Source of the DNA: Acidobacteriota bacterium
GTDB taxonomy: Bacteria > Acidobacteriota > JAAYUB01
NCBI GenBank assembly: GCA_012517875.1
Contig: JAAYUB010000104.1
Span: forward strand, 1-64,000
Length of the DNA: 64,000 nucleotides
Reading direction: 5' to 3'
In this document: positions 24,414 through 31,399 of the stretch, piece after piece
Position numbering within the stretch: the first letter of the stretch is position 1
Layout: each line of letters begins with the position of its first letter
Notes under the pieces: model-generated
Told to the model about the DNA's origin: nothing
What the model saw: the letters and a program-made list of their open reading frames with translations, nothing else
Database searches by the model: none
Program-made: the position numbers and the translations under genes

Positions 24414-25955
24414 CTAGCGCGGGGAAGCGGCGGGCCGGCCGAGGCGCCGGAGCCAGCCGGCCGCCTCGCGGATTTCCGGTGCGCCCAGCGCGGCGGCAAC
24501 GGCTGTGTATGCGACCAGACCGGCCAAAGCGGCCGTTCCGGCCGCCAGGTACGGGTTCGCTCCGGCGAGGCGGTCAGCCGCGAGCAGTCCAGCGCCGATC
24601 CCGGCGGCGGTTGCGGGGACCAGCCGGGCGAAGAAGTAAGCATAGCCGTCGGCGGCGCCCGGGAAGCGGCGCCGCAGCAGTAGGATCAGCGCCACGACAT
24701 AGACCGACACCGCCAGCGAGCTGACGCACGCCAGGCCGGTGGGCCCCCAGCGACCGCCGGCCCAGACATAGAACGGATAGGCCAGCGGGACGATTGCAGT
24801 ACCCAGGATCGAGGGCACCCAGGTGTTGCCCAGCGCGTAGAAGCCGCGGGCGACGACGGTCTGGGCGGCCCAGGCCCACAGCCCCAGGGAGAAGCAGCCC
24901 AGGGCGACGCCGATGGCGGCGTGCTGGTCCGGTGCGATCCGGCCGCCGTACACGAGCATGGAGATCCCGCGGCCGGCACCTGTGAGCACCACCTGGGCGG
25001 CGAACGCCAGCACCAGCATCCGGCGGACGGCGCCGGCCAGCGTCGTGTAGGCCTGCGCACCCTCGCCGTGGGCGATCAGCCGGGTCAGGGTGGGGAAGGC
25101 GGCCACGCCGGTGGCCAGGCCGAACACGCCCATGGGGACGTACATCAACTGCTTGCCGTACTGGAGGGTGGAGACGGCGCCCGAACCGATGAGGGAGCCG
25201 AGGCGGCGCAGGATCCAGTCGTCCACCGCGACGATGGACCAGGCGATCATGATGGGGATCGATCGAACCAGATACGTCTTCAGATCGGGATGGTTCAGGC
25301 GCAGAATCGGCCGCCAGTCGAAGCGCTGGCGGAGGCAGCCGGCCAGCGGTAGGGCGAACGGTCCGATGGCGCTCCCCACCAGCACACCCCACGCGAATCC
25401 GTATCCGCCGGCGGCGGGGCCGCCGATGAGGCCGCCGGCAATGACGGCGGCGGTGTAACACAACGGGGCCAGGGCGGGGAGAAGGTGGCGGTCACGGGCC
25501 TGCAGCACCGCTGACAACAGGCCGCCCACCAGGTGGAATGCCTGGGCCGGCAGCATGATGCGGGTCAGGCGGACCAGGTCGGCCTGCTGGACGGCATCGA
25601 AGCCCGGCGCCACCAGCGGGACCAGTCGGGGCGCGGCCACCCAAAGGGCGGGGAGCAGGATCGCCAAGAGCAGCAGGATGAAATTGGCCGTCACGCTGAA
25701 TGCTTCCCATGCCCGGCCTTCCTCGCCGCGCTCCAGGTACCCGTTGAAGATGGGGATGAAGACGATGGACAGGGCGCCGCCCGCCAGGAGGTAGTGAAAA
25801 AAGTCGGGCAGGGTGAAGGCGGTGAAGTAAACGTCGGCCGCCGCCCCACCGCCCAGCACCCGTCCGATGACGGCTTCTCGCACCAGCCCGATCAACCGCG
25901 AGAGCAGGATGGAACCGCCCCAGATCATGGACGCGATGGCGATGCGGCGGGACAA
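24414..25955 (-). CDS. murJ: Lipid II flippase MurJ
   Basis: The 513-residue protein is a polytopic membrane protein of the MOP superfamily with about 14 membrane segments. It opens with the MurJ signature (SRLIGLVREAVIGRVLG, then AADVYFTAFTLPDFFHYLLAGGALS), which contains the conserved Arg residues of the central cavity. MurJ moves the lipid-linked peptidoglycan precursor from the cytoplasmic to the periplasmic face of the inner membrane. The start is TTG at 25955 with GGAGGG five bases upstream; the next Met is nine residues in. It is divergent from lpxD and shares with it an AT-rich spacer holding a palindrome. Length and motifs are normal for the family. Confidence 0.93.
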   Translation of the reverse strand: MSRRIAIASMIWGGSILLSRLIGLVREAVIGRVLGGGAAADVYFTAFTLPDFFHYLLAGGALSIVFIPIFNGYLERGEEGRAWEAFSVTANFILLLLAILLPALWVAAPRLVPLVAPGFDAVQQADLVRLTRIMLPAQAFHLVGGLLSAVLQARDRHLLPALAPLCYTAAVIAGGLIGGPAAGGYGFAWGVLVGSAIGPFALPLAGCLRQRFDWRPILRLNHPDLKTYLVRSIPIMIAWSIVAVDDWILRRLGSLIGSGAVSTLQYGKQLMYVPMGVFGLATGVAAFPTLTRLIAHGEGAQAYTTLAGAVRRMLVLAFAAQVVLTGAGRGISMLVYGGRIAPDQHAAIGVALGCFSLGLWAWAAQTVVARGFYALGNTWVPSILGTAIVPLAYPFYVWAGGRWGPTGLACVSSLAVSVYVVALILLLRRRFPGAADGYAYFFARLVPATAAGIGAGLLAADRLAGANPYLAAGTAALAGLVAYTAVAAALGAPEIREAAGWLRRLGRPAASPR

Positions 25956-26033
25956 TCAGCCCTCCTTCGACGAGGCGGCGGCGGCCGGGCAGGCAGCGTG
26001 TTTTTGCTGGATAACTCTTGTTTTGACAGGCAT

Positions 26034-26070
26034 TTAACTTGACACTCGTAAGGTATTATAATACCATAAT
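26034..26070. promoter_or_regulatory. Divergent murJ/lpxD control region with perfect 14-bp palindrome
   Basis: GGTATTATAATACC at 26052-26065 is a perfect palindrome that contains TATAAT on both strands. For lpxD, TTAACT (26034-26039) lies 17 bases before TATAAT (26057-26062). For murJ, a weak GTGGCA (26084-26079) lies 18 bases before the minus-strand TATAAT. The palindrome could simply reflect face-to-face -10 boxes or could bind a dimeric regulator. Confidence 0.5.
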
Positions 26071-26161
26071 TTGGAAGATGCCACCATATTTGCCCGCACC
26101 GAGCCGGTGTGGGCGCAGACGATGCACGCGGCGGGCGGCGCAGGCCGCCGGGAGTGACAGC

Positions 26162-27190
26162 ATGAAAGTCAAGGACATTGCCGCTCGGGTGAACTGCCCG
26201 TATACCGGCGACGGTGAGACGGAGATCCGTGCCGTCCGAAGCGTCGAGCGGGCCGGTCCTGGCGAGATCACCTTCGTGATGGACCGCAAGCACCAGAAGA
26301 TCATGGCCGGCTCCAAAGCATCAGCCTTCATCGTGGCCGAAGATTTTCCGGCAGTGGAGGCTCCCACCATCCGCTCCCGGTTTCCGAACCACACCTTTGC
26401 GCTGGTCCAGGAGCTGTTCTACCAGCAGCCGCTGCCCAAAGGACCGCTGGTTCACCCGTCGGCAGTTGTGGCGCCGGACGCCGTCGTCGGCCCGGACTGC
26501 TACGTCGGCCCGCACGTGGTCATCGAGTCCGGTTGCCGCCTGGGCCGGAACGTGCGGATCCTGGCCAACACCACGCTCTACCCCGGGGTGAGCGTGGGCG
26601 ATGACACCCTCATCCATTCCAACTGCGTCGTTCGGGAATACTGCCAGCTGGGCTGCCGGGTGATCCTCCAAAACGGGGTGGTCATCGGGGCCGACGGCTT
26701 CGGCTTCGCGCAGACCGCCGAGGGCGGCTACCACAAGATCCCGCAGGCGGGGCGCGTCATCGTCGAGGATGATGTGGAGATCCAGGCCCATACTTGCGTG
26801 GACCGCGGCACGCTCGACGACACCCGCATCGGCCGGGGCACCAAGCTGGACAACCTGATCCAGGTGGGCCACGGCAGCACCATCGGCGAGAACTGCGTGT
26901 TCGCCGGCCAGGTGGGCCTGGCAGGCACCACGACGGTGGGCAACAACGTCAAGGTGGGCGGCCAGGTGGGGATGGCGGGGCACTGCATCGTCGGCGACAA
27001 CGCCGTCATCGAAGCCGGCAGCGCCGTCATCACCGACGTGGAGAAGGGCGCCGTGGTTGTAGGCGTTCCGGCCACCGACCACAAACTGTACAAGCGGTGC
27101 ACCCTCGCGTTCTTCAAACTACCGGAACTGATGAACCGGGTGCGCGAGCTGGAGAAGGAAATCGAACGGATGAAGCATGGGCATGAATGA
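26162..27190 (+). CDS. lpxD: UDP-3-O-acylglucosamine N-acyltransferase LpxD
   Basis: The 342-residue protein has an N-terminal uridine-binding domain (residues 1-100, DIAARVNCPYTGDG, SFxN-like RFPNHTFAL). A left-handed parallel beta-helix of hexapeptide repeats follows, and then a short C-terminal helix (MNRVRELEKEIERM). The catalytic His is in NLIQVGHGSTIG, equivalent to His239 of E. coli LpxD. It transfers a hydroxyacyl chain to the 2-amino group of UDP-3-O-acyl-glucosamine, the third step of lipid A synthesis. ATG at 26162 has GGGAG just upstream; an earlier frame opening at 26039 overlaps the promoter. The 3' end overlaps the next gene by 14 bases. Confidence 0.95.
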   Translation: MKVKDIAARVNCPYTGDGETEIRAVRSVERAGPGEITFVMDRKHQKIMAGSKASAFIVAEDFPAVEAPTIRSRFPNHTFALVQELFYQQPLPKGPLVHPSAVVAPDAVVGPDCYVGPHVVIESGCRLGRNVRILANTTLYPGVSVGDDTLIHSNCVVREYCQLGCRVILQNGVVIGADGFGFAQTAEGGYHKIPQAGRVIVEDDVEIQAHTCVDRGTLDDTRIGRGTKLDNLIQVGHGSTIGENCVFAGQVGLAGTTTVGNNVKVGGQVGMAGHCIVGDNAVIEAGSAVITDVEKGAVVVGVPATDHKLYKRCTLAFFKLPELMNRVRELEKEIERMKHGHE

Positions 27191-28823
27191 CGCGACGGCC
27201 TTTTCGACGCCACACATCCTGGATGCACTGCAGCGCGTCCACCGGCAGCGCCTTTCCGGAGAGCTGTCGTTCCCGTACGGCGACGGGTTATGCACACTGA
27301 CCGTTGCCGAGGGCGACATCGTCGCCCTGGACACGGTTACCGCCCGCGAGCGGCTGGTCCCCTTCCTGAAGGAGCGGGGCGCCGATCCGACGGATCTTCT
27401 CACCGGGGCCACCAATACGGTCAGCCTGGGGCGGATCGAACAGCTCCGCGCGCTGATCGCCGAATACATCGGCCGTCTGGTCAACGAACTGGCCAATCCG
27501 AAGCTGGCTGTACTGATCAACTTCAAGCCCAGCGTCACCGGCAGCCCGGACCGCGTCCGGCACAAGATCGCCAGTCTCCTGCTCCAGCTCTACGACCAGT
27601 GGCTCGACGGCGGCGTCATCGAAGCGCTGTTGCCCGACCGCCAGGTGCGGGTGCGAGTGGCACCCGACGCGATGAGTCGCATCCGGGGTCTGCCCCTGAC
27701 CACCCGACAGGGCTTCCTGTTCAGCCGCCTGCACGACGGTCTGACTGTTGATGAGCTGGTGCGCTCTGGCGGGCTGCAAGAGGAAGAGGTCCTGCGCGCA
27801 TTGCTGGCTCTGGATTTCATGGAGGTGATCACTCTCAAGCCAGGGGATGAATCCGGGCCGAAGGCTGTCCGGAACGAACCGCCGCTGGCCCGCCCCGCGG
27901 CGCCCCGGGCCGCGCCGCAACCGGCGCCGGCCACGGCCGTGCCGCGTCCGGCCCCCCGAGCCACACCACCGCCACAACGAGCCGCCACACTGCCGGCCGC
28001 CAATGCGACGGCCCCATCGTCCGAAACCGTTCCACCCGAGCTGATGGCCGAGTTGGAGGACCTGTTTATCCTGGCCCAGAACGGCAACCACTATGAATTG
28101 CTCGGAGTGGACTATCGCGCCGAGACCGACGAGATCAAGAAGAGCTACGTGGAACTCACCAAGCGCTTTCATCCCGACCATTTCAACCGATTCAACAACC
28201 CGGCGCTCCAGGCGCGGGTGGACGCGCTGTTCGCCCAGATCACCGAGGCGGCCGAAACGCTGAAGGACCCGGCGCGCCGCGCCAATTACAACGAAAAGTA
28301 TGAGCTGGACAAGACAATGCTCAAACCCCAGAGCATTCCCGCCCGGGCGGGACCGGAGAAGGAGAACACCAAGTTATACGCTTACGAAGACCGCGAACAC
28401 ACCGCCAAGCAGCACTACACCCACGGCAAGGAGGCCTTCAAGGCCCAGAAGTTCTACGACGCCACCGAGCATTTTCGGCAGGCGGTGCGGATCTTGCCGG
28501 ACGTGGCGGAGTACCAGTTCTGGCTGGGCCGGACCCTGTCGCTGAATCCCCAACGACACAAGGAAGCAGAGGAGCGCCTGCTCAAGGCGCAGGAGATGAA
28601 ACCCGACCGGATCGAGATCCTTCTTGAGTTGGCGCGGTTCTACAACAAGATCAAGCTTCATATCCGCGCCCAGAAGTTCTACCAGCGGGTGTACGAGCTC
28701 AAACCCGACAACGAGGAGGCCCGGCAGGCCCTCGGGATCAAGAAAGAGCGCGGGCCTATCACCTTCAAGGGTCTGCTGAAGATGGACCTGAGGAATTTCC
28801 TGAAATCAGACGACGAGAAATAG
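27177..28823 (+). CDS. PATAN/DUF4388-like, J-domain and TPR protein
   Basis: This 548-residue cytoplasmic protein has three parts. Residues 1-180 look like a DUF4388 (PATAN) domain (HILDALQRVHRQRLSGELSF, then AEGDIVALD). A Pro/Ala-rich linker spans about 235-285. A J-domain follows at about 300-365 (YELLGVDYRAETDEIKKSYVELTKRFHPDHF) with the HPD motif needed to stimulate Hsp70, and then three or more TPR repeats to the end (YDATEHFRQAVRILPD; KAEEMKPDRIEILLELARF-like). It could be a specialised DnaK co-chaperone or a scaffold in signalling. The start at 27177 (or ATG 27183) overlaps lpxD, so it is translationally coupled to it. Its 3' end overlaps the convergent Fic-like gene by 18 bases. Partner unknown. 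Confidence 0.8.
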   Translation: MGMNDATAFSTPHILDALQRVHRQRLSGELSFPYGDGLCTLTVAEGDIVALDTVTARERLVPFLKERGADPTDLLTGATNTVSLGRIEQLRALIAEYIGRLVNELANPKLAVLINFKPSVTGSPDRVRHKIASLLLQLYDQWLDGGVIEALLPDRQVRVRVAPDAMSRIRGLPLTTRQGFLFSRLHDGLTVDELVRSGGLQEEEVLRALLALDFMEVITLKPGDESGPKAVRNEPPLARPAAPRAAPQPAPATAVPRPAPRATPPPQRAATLPAANATAPSSETVPPELMAELEDLFILAQNGNHYELLGVDYRAETDEIKKSYVELTKRFHPDHFNRFNNPALQARVDALFAQITEAAETLKDPARRANYNEKYELDKTMLKPQSIPARAGPEKENTKLYAYEDREHTAKQHYTHGKEAFKAQKFYDATEHFRQAVRILPDVAEYQFWLGRTLSLNPQRHKEAEERLLKAQEMKPDRIEILLELARFYNKIKLHIRAQKFYQRVYELKPDNEEARQALGIKKERGPITFKGLLKMDLRNFLKSDDEK

Positions 28824-29492
28824 CGCCGCGAAGGCTGCCTCGACCCGTGCGCGGTACAGAAACGCCAGCGGCCGGGTGTCGTACGCCAGGCCGGCCTGCA
28901 GGGCCTGTAGCCAGCGGAGGGCGTCATCCGGCTGCAGGAGGGGCGGGGGGCAGCCGGCGGCCAGCAGGGGAAACCACGCCGTCACCCGGACCAGGTGAAA
29001 CAGGCCGGCGGGGAAGGGTGCGAGATCGGTCAGCCGCACCGAAATCAGCACGCTCTGGGCCACGGGGTGCAGCATGGCCACGGCGGGGGCGGCGAGCCAC
29101 TCCAGCGTGGCGGCGAGATCGCCGGCCAGCCGGGCCGGGTCGGCGGCCAGGCCCGGTGCGGGGAATCCGGTGTGCGTGCCGCTCCGCCAGGGGTGACCGT
29201 CGTTCCACGCGCTGGACAGGTCGGCAAGATCCGCCAGCTGCAACGTGCCGCGTTCCAGGCAGTGAAAGAGAATATCCACGGAGCGAGCCAGGGCGCTTGC
29301 GATGTCGGCCGGAGGGCGGTCCGCGGCAGGCGCCAGCGGCGCCAGTCCAGCTTCGGCGGGGAGAATGACTTGGCGCGTGAATGACCGGAGCAATTCCCGG
29401 CGGCGCTCCGGCGCCGGGAATTGCTCGAGCAGCCGGGCGCTTGCGGCGTCGACGGCGGCGAAGTCGGCCAGGGTGCGGTCCCGGGGTTCCAT
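28806..29492 (-). CDS. Degenerate Fic-fold protein (probably no AMP-transferase activity)
   Basis: The 228-residue product has no signal peptide. Its second half aligns by eye to the Fic core. The region LHPVAQSVLISVRLTDLAPF matches the helix leading into the Fic loop, and the loop itself (HPFxxGNGRxxR in active enzymes) reads APFPAGLFHLVR. The catalytic His is Ala, and the Asn-Gly-Arg part is lost, while PF, the first Gly and the last Arg keep their spacing. LLAAGCPPPLL then matches the usual LLLxAGYPP strand. If the fold call is right, this is a pseudoenzyme. The -10 box upstream ends seven bases before the ATG, so the message may be leaderless. The gene follows an amidase-like gene by 80 bases. 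Confidence 0.6.
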   Translation of the reverse strand: MEPRDRTLADFAAVDAASARLLEQFPAPERRRELLRSFTRQVILPAEAGLAPLAPAADRPPADIASALARSVDILFHCLERGTLQLADLADLSSAWNDGHPWRSGTHTGFPAPGLAADPARLAGDLAATLEWLAAPAVAMLHPVAQSVLISVRLTDLAPFPAGLFHLVRVTAWFPLLAAGCPPPLLQPDDALRWLQALQAGLAYDTRPLAFLYRARVEAAFAALFLVV

Positions 29493-29498
29493 GGAGGC

Positions 29499-29527
29499 AT
29501 TGTAACCGGCGGCGGCTCCGGCCGCAA
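29499..29527 (-). promoter_or_regulatory. Possible leaderless promoter of the Fic-like gene
   Basis: Minus-strand TTGCGG (29527-29522) and TACAAT (29504-29499) are 17 bases apart. Transcription would begin at or within one or two bases of the ATG at 29492, and no ribosome-binding site is present. Confidence 0.35.
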
Positions 29528-29572
29528 CGGTCCGCTGGCCGGGCCGGCCGGCCGGCGCGCCGGCGCCTCAAA

Positions 29573-30331
29573 TCAACCGTCGGCGCCGGCGGGGAACACG
29601 ATGAAATCCTGTCGTCGGTAGCCGCGGTACCGACGGAGCACGGCGTCGCCGTCGCGGCTGCCGCTGTCGTTGGTGTTTCCCTCGATGCTCTCGAACCAGT
29701 CGGCGGCCGCGGCGGTGACGATGCCGGCGTGTGCCCAATCGCCGGGCGCCCGGCGCGTGAGGAATACGCTGCCGGCCGGGATGGCGGCGCGGTCGGCGAT
29801 CCGCACGCCGGCGACCAAGAGGCCTGTGGCGGACCCCTCGGCGGCCAGCACGTCGCACGAGCAGGTGTAGCGCAACGGCGCGGACACGGCCAGGCACTCC
29901 GCCGCCTGGCGGATGACAAAGCTGACGAACGCCGCGCACCACGGCCAGCGGTCGCCCTGGCGGCCGCGGGTGTAGAGGCGCACCCAGGGGCCCCGGTTCC
30001 GGCCGCCCGCCTCGCGGGGCCGTGCCGCCAGGTGCCGCTGGGCTACCGCCGCCACCAGCGCGCGGAACGACCGGCCCGCCGGTGCGATGGGCCGGAGCGC
30101 CCCGGTCATGGGGGCGACCAGGGCGGCGAAGGTGCGCGGATCGGCCGCGCCGCTCACCGGCAGACCGGCGCCGGCCTGGAAGCCGCGCACCGCCGTCTCG
30201 GTGGCCGGTCCGAAGCCGCCGTCCACGCGGAGGCTCCAGCCGTTGAGGCAGAGCCATTCCTGGATCCGGCGCACGTCCGCTCCGCGGTGGCCGCGGCGCA
30301 GCACGGGCGGCGGCTGCAATTCTTTTTCCAT
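29573..30331 (-). CDS. Peptidoglycan-binding plus CHAP/NlpC-like amidase protein
   Basis: The 252-residue protein starts with a PG_binding_1 domain (about 10-70; HRGADVRRIQEWLCLNGW, VDGGFGPATETAVRGFQ). A cysteine-amidase-like domain follows, with candidate nucleophile in WCAAFVSFVIR, His in DWAHAGIVT and an acidic residue in FESIEGNTN. This suggests cleavage of peptidoglycan peptide bonds. No signal peptide is visible from the ATG at 30331, which has GGAG upstream; a longer frame adds no signal either. Proteins of this make-up without a signal are found as phage endolysins, cell-wall recycling enzymes and type VI effectors. No phage gene is nearby, and vgrG is 29 kb away. Domain calls are fair; role is open. 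Confidence 0.7.
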   Translation of the reverse strand: MEKELQPPPVLRRGHRGADVRRIQEWLCLNGWSLRVDGGFGPATETAVRGFQAGAGLPVSGAADPRTFAALVAPMTGALRPIAPAGRSFRALVAAVAQRHLAARPREAGGRNRGPWVRLYTRGRQGDRWPWCAAFVSFVIRQAAECLAVSAPLRYTCSCDVLAAEGSATGLLVAGVRIADRAAIPAGSVFLTRRAPGDWAHAGIVTAAAADWFESIEGNTNDSGSRDGDAVLRRYRGYRRQDFIVFPAGADG

Positions 30332-30525
30332 GGACGATCTCCGGCGGGAGGTGTGAGCCATTTCAGCACAAACGCTGCGAAAACACCACCCGCCAATCAC
30401 CGTTCCCGCAGACAGGCGGAGAGGAAGCGGGAATCCGATTCGGCGGGTTTGGGGTATACTATCGGCTATCCCTGGCCGGTGCGCGCCATGGCCGCCAGTC
30501 GGGAGGACACCTGAGGGAGGATGCC

Positions 30526-30933
30526 ATGACCATCAACAATCTCCAGCCGGTGGTTGTGCCGCCGGCCGAGACGGCGGCCCAGCCGGTGAAGCGGGCCCGC
30601 GGCGCGCGGATGGCCGTGCTCATCGGCCCGGCCCAGGACGCGCCCCGGTTTGTCACCCGCCGCTTTCTCTTCGAGCCGGGCGGGCGCATCCCGCGCCATC
30701 GCCATCCCGACATCGAGCACGAGCAGGTGGTGGTCCGGGGCGAAATGGTGCTTGGCTTCGACGGCGGCGAGCGGACGGTGCGGGCAGGTGACGCCGTCTA
30801 CATCCCCGCCGGTGCCGCCCACTGGTACGAGAATCGTGGCCCGGAGCCGGTGGAGTTCCTCTGCATTATCCCCCGCACCGCCGACTACGCCACGGAGTGG
30901 CTGGAGGACCCGCCGCCTGGCGCGGCGGAGTAG
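30526..30933 (+). CDS. Single-domain cupin protein
   Basis: This 135-residue soluble protein is a small beta-barrel cupin. Motif 1 is visible as RHRHPDIEHEQVVVRGEM (His, His and Glu ligands, residues about 58-72) and motif 2 as GDAVYIPAGAAHWYEN (His ligand near 104). It should bind one divalent metal. Small cupins of this type serve as isomerases, dioxygenases or ligand-binding proteins, and the sequence does not say which. GGGAGG lies five bases before the ATG. It is a lone gene between divergent and convergent neighbours, with a terminator-like hairpin after it. Confidence 0.85.
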   Translation: MTINNLQPVVVPPAETAAQPVKRARGARMAVLIGPAQDAPRFVTRRFLFEPGGRIPRHRHPDIEHEQVVVRGEMVLGFDGGERTVRAGDAVYIPAGAAHWYENRGPEPVEFLCIIPRTADYATEWLEDPPPGAAE

Positions 30934-30960
30934 CTCCCCGATTGGTCGGCGCAGGCAAAT

Positions 30961-30990
30961 AGCCCCCCGGCCGGTCTTGGCGGGAGGGCT
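30961..30990. terminator. Imperfect hairpin between cupin gene and module remnant
   Basis: A 12-bp stem with one mismatch spans 30961-30990, 27 bases after the cupin stop. On the minus strand it is followed by ATTTGCC. It may serve both converging units. Confidence 0.4.
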
Positions 30991-31018
30991 GGTAATCCCA
31001 CCGGGAGAAGGGTTGTTG

Positions 31019-31399
31019 TTAGCAGTTGACGTTGGCCTGGGATGCGTTCTTGTCGGTGATGCTGGAGTTGGCGCCGGAATCGAAATTGCGGAAATACCCC
31101 CTTTCCGGATCCTGCTGCGAGTCATGGTACACCGACAGGGCATCGCGGACGCCCCGCTCGCCGCTCAGAACGAATGAGTCGTCGGGCCGCCGGGTGATGG
31201 TGGCGATACCCGCATACTCGCCCGCGCCCTTGCCGGAGAGCACCCAGTAGATGAACGCCCCGGTGGTCGTGTTGCGGCAGAGTTTCGCCAGGCCGGCGTC
31301 GCCGACATACACGGCGTCAAACATCTCCGGCACATCGAGCACCGCGGTGATCCGGTCGGTCCGGAGCTCTACGTGGTTCGGGATGCCGTCGGTGTCGAC
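31019..31399 (-). pseudogene. 3' remnant of a gene carrying the shared C-terminal module
   Basis: In the frame read on the minus strand this piece encodes DTDGIPNHVELRTDRITAV, FDAVYVGDAGLAKLC, then WVLSGKGAGEYAGIATI, ending in ANVNC. It matches the C-terminal end of the two genes at 32865 and 34814 (FDLIFVDDYGRSKLC, HVLTGTGAGEY, ending NPDSCD), including the position of both cysteines. It also matches the Asp-rich stretch before the module in the 34814 gene (DQDGDFMLDGVEL). There is no start codon or signal peptide. Its upstream end runs out of frame into the 3' end of the glycosyltransferase gene, so it appears to be what is left of a third family member after a deletion. Confidence 0.6.
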
